From Siccirubricoccus phaeus (GTDB lineage: Bacteria; Pseudomonadota; Alphaproteobacteria; Acetobacterales; Acetobacteraceae), in the NCBI RefSeq assembly GCF_008360935.1, contig NZ_SRXO01000001.1:1-64000 (forward strand): a stretch of DNA of 64,000 nt. Direction: 5' to 3'. How positions within the stretch are numbered: the first letter of the stretch is position 1; each line of letters begins with the position of its first letter. The notes under the pieces were generated by a model. The model ran no database searches. It was not told the DNA's origin and was given only the letters and a program-made list of their open reading frames with translations. This document shows positions 57,898 through 64,000 of the stretch, piece by piece. The position numbers were made by a program, and so were the translations under genes.

Positions 57898-58031
57898 ACA
57901 GCGGGCGGCGCGGGCCTGGCCTTGGCGCCCTTGGCCTTGGCGCCTTTGGCCCGGGCGGGCGGCCCCGCCGGCGACGCTTATCGTTCCGCCTGGCTTTGCC
58001 CTATGGTCCCGGCAGAACCGGGAGACCGCCC

Positions 58032-58967
58032 ATGACCCGCCGCCTTGCCCTGCTGCTGGCCCTGCTGCTGCCGTCGCTGCCCGCCCTGGGCCAGGCCTGG
58101 CCGGAGCGGCCGCTGCGCCTCATCGTGCCCTATGCCGCAGGCGGCGCCACGGATGTCGGCGCCAGGGTGCTGGCGGAGGCGCTGGGCCAGGTCCTGCCGC
58201 AGCCCGTGGTGGTGGAGAACCGGGTCGGCGGCGCCGGCATGATCGCGGCGGAATACGTCGCCCGCGCGGCGCCGGACGGCCATACCGCGCTGTTCAACAA
58301 CACCAGCCATGCGGTGCTGCGCGTGGTGGTGCCGAACGCCATCGACCCGGTCCGCCAGCTTGCCCCCGTCGTCATCCTCTCGGAAATGCCGATGGTGATG
58401 CTGGTGGCCAACAGCTTCCCCGCGGCGGATGGCAAGGCCTTCATCGAAGCGGTGCGGGCGGCGCCGGGGCGGTATGATTTCGGCAGCACCGGCGGTGGCG
58501 GCACGCTCGGCATGGCGGCGCTGCTGTTCCGCCGTACCGCCGGGCTGGAGATGAACGAGATTCCCTATCGTGGCGGCGCGCCGGCGACGCTGGACCTGGC
58601 GGCGGGCCGCATCGCTCTGGTCTTCGACGTGGCGCTGACTGCCTTCCAGACCGCCAGGGGCGGCCAGGCCCGCGCCTTCGCCGTGACCAGCCCGGAGCGC
58701 AGCCCGGCCGCGCCGGAGGTGCCGAGCTGGCGGGAGATCGGGGTGGATGCGGAGATGCTGGTCTGGCAGGCGCTGTTCCTGCCCGCCGGCACGCCGGCCC
58801 CGATCCGTGCCGCCCTCCACGCCGCTGTGGCGCGGGTGCAGCAGACCGAGGCGCTGCAGCGGAAATGGACCGAGCTCGGCGTGGACCGCGTGCTGGCCCT
58901 CTCCCCAGAGGAGTCGGAGCGCTACGTGCTGCGGGAGGTGGAGCGCTGGGAAGCGCTGATGCGCTAG
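58032..58967 (+). CDS. Bug/TctC-family receptor protein
   Basis: 311 residues. The signal peptide (MTRRLALLLALLLPSLPALGQA) ends near residue 22. The family body has W-P-E-R-P-L-R-L-I-V-P-Y-A-A-G-G-A-T-D, V-E-N-R-V-G-G-A-G, and D-G-H-T-A-L. It captures a small organic acid in the periplasm. No TctAB transport genes are nearby. It is convergent with the rut-like cluster; a substrate link to it is possible but not shown. The ATG at 58032 is chosen over an in-frame start at 57852 because it begins the signal peptide. Confidence 0.88.
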   Translation: MTRRLALLLALLLPSLPALGQAWPERPLRLIVPYAAGGATDVGARVLAEALGQVLPQPVVVENRVGGAGMIAAEYVARAAPDGHTALFNNTSHAVLRVVVPNAIDPVRQLAPVVILSEMPMVMLVANSFPAADGKAFIEAVRAAPGRYDFGSTGGGGTLGMAALLFRRTAGLEMNEIPYRGGAPATLDLAAGRIALVFDVALTAFQTARGGQARAFAVTSPERSPAAPEVPSWREIGVDAEMLVWQALFLPAGTPAPIRAALHAAVARVQQTEALQRKWTELGVDRVLALSPEESERYVLREVERWEALMR

Positions 58968-58978
58968 GCGCAGCGTCT

Positions 58979-59097
58979 CCCTCCCCCGCCCTGCGGGGGA
59001 GGGCCGGGGTGGGGGTGCGGTTCAGCCCGGCGAAACGCCTGGCCCCGTGCCCCGGCAGCCACCCCCACCCTAACCCTCCCCCGCCAGCGGGGGAGGG
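58979..59097. terminator. Large inverted repeat between convergent genes
   Basis: Left arm 58979-59017 (CTCCCCCGCCCTGCGGGGGAGGG then CCGGGGTGGGGGTG) pairs with right arm 59060-59097 (CACCCCCACCCTAACC then CTCCCCCGCCAGCGGGGGAGGG), described here only by those halves. Each arm also folds on itself. The position between two converging genes fits bidirectional termination. Such CCCTCCCCC repeats are widespread in GC-rich alphaproteobacteria. Confidence 0.6.
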
Positions 59098-59106
59098 AAC
59101 GGCAGC

Positions 59107-59688
59107 TCAAACGATCGAGCAGGCTTCCTCGAAGCTCAGCCGCGGCAGCTTGCCGAACAGCCCGGCCGGGTCGCCATGGCCGATATTGCAGAGGAAATTG
59201 GACTTGATGCTGGTGCCGGCGAAGAACGCCTCATCCACCTTCGCCTTGTCGAAGCCGGACATGGCGCCGATGTCGAGCCCGACCGCCCGCGCCGCCAGCA
59301 TCAGATAGGCGCCCTGCAGCGTGCCGTTGCGGAAGGCCGTCTCCTCCGCCAGCGCCGGGGAGGAGGTGAACCAGGACCGCGCATCGGTGTGCGGGAAGAG
59401 CTGCGGCAGCTTTTCATAGAAGGCCATATCGGTGCCGATGATGACGCAGACCGGCGCCGCCATCGTCTTGTCCAGATTGCCCGAGGAGAGGGCAGGCTTC
59501 AGCTTCTCCTTCCCCTCCGGCGTCGTCACGAAGACGAAGCGCGCCGGGGAGGAATTGGCCGAGGTCGGGCCCTGGCACAGGATCTCGTAGATCCGGCGAA
59601 TCTGCGCCTCGCTCACCGGCTCCGACTTCCACTTGTTCTGGGTACGGGCCTTGAGGAAGAGGGCGTCGAGGGCGGCGGCGTCGAGCAT
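59107..59688 (-). CDS. rutE: Malonic semialdehyde reductase, RutE type (nitroreductase family)
   Basis: 193 residues from ATG 59688 (TTGGAG upstream); a TTG at 59700 is less likely. It has clear RutE similarity along its length: [68 protein letters not shown] and S-G-F-D-K-A-K-V-D. RutE reduces malonic semialdehyde to 3-hydroxypropionate with FMN and NAD(P)H in the Rut pyrimidine pathway. It is the third gene of the rut-like cluster, 86 bp after the hydrolase. Confidence 0.92.
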   Translation of the reverse strand: MLDAAALDALFLKARTQNKWKSEPVSEAQIRRIYEILCQGPTSANSSPARFVFVTTPEGKEKLKPALSSGNLDKTMAAPVCVIIGTDMAFYEKLPQLFPHTDARSWFTSSPALAEETAFRNGTLQGAYLMLAARAVGLDIGAMSGFDKAKVDEAFFAGTSIKSNFLCNIGHGDPAGLFGKLPRLSFEEACSIV

Positions 59689-59774
59689 GCATGTCTCCAA
59701 GGGTCAGCGGCGCCGGCGGCGCCGGAGGTTGCGGAACTTTCCTCCTCGGGCGGGGCAAAGTCCACCCCGCGGGG

Positions 59775-60446
59775 TCAGGCTTCGCCTGGCATGCCGGCCA
59801 GGCCCGCCAGCACCTCGGCCACCGGCAGGACATCGGCGTATTTCACCGCCATGTCGTAGAGGTTGGCGAAATGCGGGCTTTCATGCCGGTCCGCCACCGC
59901 CTCCTCCGGCACCACCATGCGGAAGCCGCAGGAAAGCCCGTCCACCACCGTGGCGCGGACGCAGCCGGAGGTGGAGCCGCCCGTCACCACCACCGTATCG
60001 ACGCGGTGGTAGGTCAGCAGGCTGCGGAGGTTGGTCTCGAAGAAGGCGGAGGCCATGCGCTTGTTGATGGCGATGTCGCCCGGGGCGCGCTCCGCCCGGG
60101 GGTCGAACTGGGCACGGGGCGAGCCTGCCTTGATGTTCTGCAAACTGTCCGGCGTGTCGCTGCGCGTGCCCCAGACGCCGCAATCCTCGCCCGAGGGCAG
60201 ATAGGCGACATAGGTCCAGACCACGGGAAAGCCACGGCGCCGGCAGAGCGCGGCCAGGGCGTTGATATGCGCCACCTGGTGCGGATCGGCCTCATAGGCG
60301 GTCACGTAGCGCTCGGGCTGGGTATAGGCGCATTGCACATCCACATTCACCAGCGCGGCGCGGCGGCCGAAGCCGAAGCGCGCGCGCGGCGGCGCGGATT
60401 TCAGCGCCAGGTACAGCTCCCGCGCCGTCCGGCCCTCCTCGATCAC
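59775..60446 (-). CDS. Isochorismatase family hydrolase, N-carbamoylsarcosine amidase-like
   Basis: 223 residues from a GTG at 60446 (GAGGAG upstream). The cysteine hydrolase triad is visible: Asp in V-N-V-D-V-Q-C-A-Y, Lys in I-N-K-R-M-A-S-A-F, and Cys in T-S-G-C-V-R-A-T-V-V-D. It sits where rutB is expected, but the sequence is nearer to N-carbamoylsarcosine amidohydrolase-type enzymes than RutB (which has N-V-C-V-E). It would release carbamate or ammonia from a ureido-type intermediate. Its start is 18 bp after the rutA stop. Confidence 0.88.
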   Translation of the reverse strand: MIEEGRTARELYLALKSAPPRARFGFGRRAALVNVDVQCAYTQPERYVTAYEADPHQVAHINALAALCRRRGFPVVWTYVAYLPSGEDCGVWGTRSDTPDSLQNIKAGSPRAQFDPRAERAPGDIAINKRMASAFFETNLRSLLTYHRVDTVVVTGGSTSGCVRATVVDGLSCGFRMVVPEEAVADRHESPHFANLYDMAVKYADVLPVAEVLAGLAGMPGEA

Positions 60447-60464
60447 GGCCGCTCCTCCCCGGCC

Positions 60465-61541
60465 TCAGGCCGCCAGGGCGACATGGCGGCGGGACTGCAT
60501 CAGCGGCTGGATGCGGGTGCCGAATTGCTCCATGCCGATGAGGAAATCGTCGAAGGTCAGCATCACGCCGGCCAGGCCCGGAATCTCCGCCAGCGCGTCG
60601 AGCTGCTGCGCCACGGTCTCGTAGGAGCCGATGAGCCGCAGCATGTTGGTCGGCAGCCGCTCGCTGCGGACCATGCGGCCGACGGTGCTGTGCGCCTCCG
60701 CCTTCACATCGGCGCCCGCCTGGGCATCGCGCCAGGCCAGCGCCTCCAGATCCGTGCCGGCGACGTAGTGGTGCCACTTCGCCATCGCCGCCGCGTCGGT
60801 CTCGTCGGCGATCACCATCATCAGCAGCATCGCCTTGCAATCGGCGCCGGCCGCGGCGTTCGCCGCCAGCAGCCTTTCGGTATGCGGCCGCACCTGGCTG
60901 ATGTCGTTGATGCCGCCGGCCGAGATGAAATTGTAATCGGCATATTCCGCGGCGAAGCGCATGCCGCGATTCGACTGGCCGGCCGAGATGATGTCGATCT
61001 TCGCCATGGGCTTCGGGCTGACGCGGCAATCGCTCATCTGGAAGAATTCGCCGTTGAAGTCGGAGCGGCCGGTGGCCCAGAGCTCTTTCATCACCTGGAC
61101 GTATTCGCTGCAATATTCGTAGCGCTTCGCGAAATGCCGCTCGCCCGGCCAGATGCCCATCTGCTCATACTCGGCCTTCTGCCAGCCGGAGACGATGTTC
61201 ACCCCGAAGCGGCCATGGCTGATGCTGTCATTCGTCACCGCCATGCGGGCGAGCAGGGCGGGCGGCACGGTCAGCACGGCGACGCTGGCAAACAGCTTGA
61301 TGCGGGTCGTCACCGCCGCCAGCCCGGCCATCAGGGTGAAGCTTTCCAGATTATGGTCCCAGTACTCGCTCGGCCCGCCGAAGCCGCGCAGCTTGATCAT
61401 GGAGAGGGCGAATTCGAAGCCGTATTTTTCCGCCTTCAGCGTGACCGCCTTGTTGAGGTCGAAGCTCGGCATGTATTGCGGCGAGGTGCTGGAGATCAGC
61501 CAGCCATTGTTGCCGATGGGCAGGAAGACACCGATATCCAT
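60465..61541 (-). CDS. rutA: Pyrimidine monooxygenase RutA-like LLM flavoprotein
   Basis: 358 residues from ATG 61541 ([17 protein letters not shown]). Similarity to RutA is high in all parts: [65 protein letters not shown]. RutA opens the uracil ring using FMNH2 and oxygen. Its usual flavin reductase RutF, and RutC, D and G, are not found here. The longer frame to 61730 is shadow. It heads the cluster. Confidence 0.92.
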   Translation of the reverse strand: MDIGVFLPIGNNGWLISSTSPQYMPSFDLNKAVTLKAEKYGFEFALSMIKLRGFGGPSEYWDHNLESFTLMAGLAAVTTRIKLFASVAVLTVPPALLARMAVTNDSISHGRFGVNIVSGWQKAEYEQMGIWPGERHFAKRYEYCSEYVQVMKELWATGRSDFNGEFFQMSDCRVSPKPMAKIDIISAGQSNRGMRFAAEYADYNFISAGGINDISQVRPHTERLLAANAAAGADCKAMLLMMVIADETDAAAMAKWHHYVAGTDLEALAWRDAQAGADVKAEAHSTVGRMVRSERLPTNMLRLIGSYETVAQQLDALAEIPGLAGVMLTFDDFLIGMEQFGTRIQPLMQSRRHVALAA

Positions 61542-61820
61542 TGCCGCCAACTCCACGCTCCGGGCCGTCGGCGCGCATGCTAGCGGCGGGGCGCGCCATG
61601 GTGCAGCGCGGCAAGGCGGGAAATGCAGCGTGCGGCGGCCAGCTTTGCCCAGGCGCAGGGCGTTGTGATCCGCGCGTGCCGAAAATTCGGGCGCCATTGC
61701 CGACGCCACCCCGCGGCGCAACCCTGACATCAGAGCTTCACGCAGCGCCCGGGCTTTGTTCCAGGCCGGAACCGGCTAACCTCCGCCGCCCAAGCCAGCC
61801 CAAGCCGCAAAGGCCCCGCC

Positions 61821-63434
61821 ATGCCACCGCTTCACCTTGCCTTCACCCCGCGCTTCATCTGCCTGACGCTGGCCTGCATCGCCGCCGCCATATTGCTGCT
61901 GCTGCTGGCGCTGCTGCCGGATGAAGCGGGCTGGATCGCGCCCTTCCTCATCCTCGCCCTCGGCCTGGTCGGCCTCGGCTTCCGCGATCTCTTCAACCCG
62001 CATCACGCGGTGCTGCGCAACTACCCCATCGCCGCGCATCTGCGCTTCCTGCTGGAGGAGATCCGGCCGGAGATGCGGCAATACTTCTTCGAGGATGAGA
62101 AGACCGGCACCCCGTTCAGCCGCGACAAGCGCGCCGTGGTCTATCAGCGCGCGAAGAAGCAGCTCGACAAGCGCCCCTTCGGCACCCAGTACGATGTCTA
62201 TGAGCAGGGCTTCGAATGGCTGCAGCACAGCATCGCCGCGAAACGCCCGACGCTGGAGCCCTTCCGCGTCGATATCGCCGGCTACAGCGCCTCCCTGCTG
62301 AACATCTCGGCGATGAGCTTCGGCGCGCTCTCGCCCCAGGCGATTCGCGCGCTCAATCTCGGCGCCGCCCGCGGCGGCTTCGCGCATGATACGGGGGAAG
62401 GGGGCTACAGCCCGCATCACCGCCAGGGCGGCGACATCATCTGGGAAATCGGCTCCGGCTATTTCGGCGCGCGCAACCCGGATGGCAGCTTCTCGGCGGA
62501 CCGCTTCGCCGAGACCGCCGCCGACCCGCAGATCAAGATGGTGGAGCTGAAACTCAGCCAGGGCGCCAAGCCGGGCCATGGCGGCGTGCTGCCGGCGGCC
62601 AAGGTCTCGCCGGAGATCGCCGCGACGCGCGGCGTGCCGCTCGGCATGGATTGCGTCTCGCCGCCCAACCACTCCGCCTTCTCCACCCCGATCCAGATGA
62701 TGGAATTCATCGCGGAGATGAAGCGCCTCTCCGGCGGCAAGCCGGCGGGCTTCAAGCTCTGCATCGGCCACCCCTGGGAGTTCCTCGGCATCTGCAAGGC
62801 CATGCTGGCAACCGGCATCACGCCGGATTTCATCGTGGTGGATGGGGCGGAGGGCGGCACCGGCGCGGCGCCGCTGGAATTCATGGACCATCTCGGCATG
62901 CCGCTGCGGGAAGGCCTCTCCTTCGTCCACAATGCGCTGATCGGCATCGGGCTGCGGGAGCGCATCAGGCTCGGCGCCAGCGGCAAGATCGCCTCCGCCT
63001 TCGACATCGCCCGTGCCCTGGCGCTCGGCGCCGATTGGTGCAATTCGGGGCGCGGCTTCATGTTCGCCCTCGGCTGCATCCAGTCGCTCTCCTGCCACAC
63101 GGATCGCTGCCCGACCGGCGTCGCCACCCAGGATCCGACACGGGCGCGGGCGCTGGTGGTGCCCGACAAGGCGCAGCGCGTCGCGCAATTCCACGCCGCT
63201 ACCATGGAGGCCCTGGCGGAGCTGGTGGCGGCGGCGGGGTTGGACCACCCCTCGCAGCTCCGGCTGGAGCATTTCCGCCGGCGGGTCTCGCCGCAGCGCG
63301 TGGCGAGCTTCGCCGAGCTTTATCCGACGCTGGAGACGGGCGCGCTGCTGGACGGGACGGACGATCCGCGCTTCGCCCGGGCCTGGGCGCTGGCGGATGC
63401 GCGCAGCTTCGCCCCCGCCATGGCGATGGGCTGA
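61821..63434 (+). CDS. FMN-binding glutamate synthase-like (GltB-domain) membrane protein
   Basis: 537 residues. Two membrane helices near 11-33 and 38-55 (I-C-L-T-L-A-C-I-A-A-A-I-L-L-L-L-L-A-L-L then A-P-F-L-I-L-A-L-G-L-V) precede a TIM-barrel FMN domain like that of GltB: N-I-S-A-M-S-F-G-A-L-S, Q-G-A-K-P-G-H-G-G-V-L-P, D-G-A-E-G-G-T-G-A-A-P-L, and C-H-T-D-R-C-P-T-G-V-A-T, whose cysteines would bind an iron-sulfur cluster. The glutaminase domain of true glutamate synthase is missing. The function of these membrane-bound paralogues is unknown. It is divergent from rutA. Confidence 0.9.
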   Translation: MPPLHLAFTPRFICLTLACIAAAILLLLLALLPDEAGWIAPFLILALGLVGLGFRDLFNPHHAVLRNYPIAAHLRFLLEEIRPEMRQYFFEDEKTGTPFSRDKRAVVYQRAKKQLDKRPFGTQYDVYEQGFEWLQHSIAAKRPTLEPFRVDIAGYSASLLNISAMSFGALSPQAIRALNLGAARGGFAHDTGEGGYSPHHRQGGDIIWEIGSGYFGARNPDGSFSADRFAETAADPQIKMVELKLSQGAKPGHGGVLPAAKVSPEIAATRGVPLGMDCVSPPNHSAFSTPIQMMEFIAEMKRLSGGKPAGFKLCIGHPWEFLGICKAMLATGITPDFIVVDGAEGGTGAAPLEFMDHLGMPLREGLSFVHNALIGIGLRERIRLGASGKIASAFDIARALALGADWCNSGRGFMFALGCIQSLSCHTDRCPTGVATQDPTRARALVVPDKAQRVAQFHAATMEALAELVAAAGLDHPSQLRLEHFRRRVSPQRVASFAELYPTLETGALLDGTDDPRFARAWALADARSFAPAMAMG

Positions 63435-63517
63435 GGGCGGCCGCGCTGCGGCCGGAAGCGGTTTCGTATGAAACTTTCCCCGTGGTGCGGTGCGGCACCG
63501 GGTGGTAACCCTGCCGC

Positions 63518-64000
63518 ATGCCTCAGGTCGCACTGCATCTCATCCTCATCCTGGGGGCCATGTCGGCCTTCGGGCCGCTGGCCACGGATATGTACCTGCC
63601 GGCTTTTCCCATGGTCGGGGCGGGGCTCGGCGCCGATGCGGGGCAGGTGCAGCGGACGCTCGCCGCCTTCTTCGCCGGCATGGCCCTGGCGCAGATGGTC
63701 TACGGTCCGCTGGCGGACCGCCTCGGCCGCAAGCCGCCGACGCTGGCGGGGCTGGCCATCTTCACCCTCGCCTCGCTGGGCTGCGCGCTGACCCAGGATA
63801 TCGGCTGGTTCACCTTCTGGCGCTTCGTACAGGGGCTGGGCGGCTGCGCCGGCATGGTGATGGCGCGGGCCATCGTGCGGGACCTGACGGAGGGGCCGGG
63901 CTCCGTCCGGCTGATGTCGCAGCTCATGCTGGTGGCGGGCATCGCGCCGATCCTGGCGCCCACCATCGGCAGTGGGCTGCTGGTGCTGGGGCCGTGGCGG
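63518..64000 (+). CDS. Bcr/CflA family MFS transporter, truncated by the window edge
   Basis: 161 residues are present and the frame is open to the last base. The start M-P-Q-V-A-L-H-L-I-L-I-L-G-A-M-S-A-F-G-P-L-A-T-D-M-Y-L-P-A-F-P matches Bcr/CflA drug efflux carriers. The MFS motif A is Y-G-P-L-A-D-R-L-G-R-K-P-P. About five membrane helices are visible, including R-F-V-Q-G-L-G-G-C-A-G-M-V-M-A-R-A. It would export drugs or sulfonamide-like compounds or small metabolites using the proton gradient. Confidence 0.88.
   Translation, partial: MPQVALHLILILGAMSAFGPLATDMYLPAFPMVGAGLGADAGQVQRTLAAFFAGMALAQMVYGPLADRLGRKPPTLAGLAIFTLASLGCALTQDIGWFTFWRFVQGLGGCAGMVMARAIVRDLTEGPGSVRLMSQLMLVAGIAPILAPTIGSGLLVLGPWR

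Overview
The window comes from a very GC-rich alphaproteobacterial chromosome, most likely Acetobacteraceae and Roseomonas-like. This rests on strong G/C third-position bias, an S9 protein with the long N-terminal extension seen in alphaproteobacteria, an NDUFS4-type complex I accessory gene, a divergent ppiD/tpiA pair, several Bug/TctC-type substrate-binding proteins, and hairpin-rich dispersed intergenic repeats. I see no phage genes, insertion sequence, integrase, CRISPR array or plasmid functions. It reads as ordinary chromosome with several accessory catabolic clusters. The species assignment is inference.

Layout. 1-16.1 kb is mostly housekeeping: a serine hydrolase, an ankyrin protein, WrbA, a stand-alone EF-G, HldE, a coupled IlvD-like/small protein/M20 operon, a TupA-like ATP-grasp protein, the rplM-rpsI operon with a clear promoter and terminator, ArgC, a gamma-carbonic-anhydrase-like protein, an NTF2-like secreted protein and a GltX. 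16.4-21.4 kb holds the conserved prkA-yeaH-spoVR stress trio. 21.7-24.6 kb holds an SDR, a phosphatase and a TRAP binding protein.

24.7-38.1 kb is a tightly packed catabolic block. It runs SDR, HisD-like dehydrogenase, cytosine-deaminase-like amidohydrolase, PEP-mutase/ICL-family decarboxylase and FMN 2-hydroxyacid dehydrogenase, then gamma-glutamyltransferase (opposite strand), M81 peptidase, dimethylformamidase-like large subunit and PepN. The gene set would fit release of an amide-linked compound, stepwise oxidation of an alcohol to a hydroxy acid and then a keto acid, and C-C cleavage. The substrate cannot be read from the sequence.

38.3-43.3 kb carries PpiD, TpiA and a TonB-dependent siderophore receptor. 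43.4-49.2 kb is a six-gene minus-strand operon (flavin oxygenase, VOC protein, Bug receptor, split ThDP decarboxylase, DapA-like lyase) facing a TetR regulator, with a perfect TTGGTC/GACCAA palindrome between them. 49.5-52.3 kb holds a hydrolase coupled to a BLUF protein that lacks the photoactive tyrosine, a DUF192 protein and a lipoprotein hydrolase. 52.4-54.0 kb holds tRNA-Pro(TGG), NDUFS4, tRNA-Arg(TCT) and an AadA-like nucleotidyltransferase. 54.5-57.8 kb is one 1095-residue modular protein (Calx-beta, PQQ-type propeller, four CBM60-like modules). 58.0-61.5 kb holds a Bug receptor and a reduced rut-like cluster (RutA, a carbamoylsarcosine-amidase-like hydrolase, RutE). The window ends with an FMN-binding glutamate-synthase-like protein and a truncated Bcr/CflA transporter.

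The gaps are rich in structured repeats: a 107-bp CTAGAGC-bounded element (two copies), a GTGTCC-bounded element with an internal 73-bp tandem duplication (two loci), and a ~33-bp core set between exchangeable hairpins (at least four copies).
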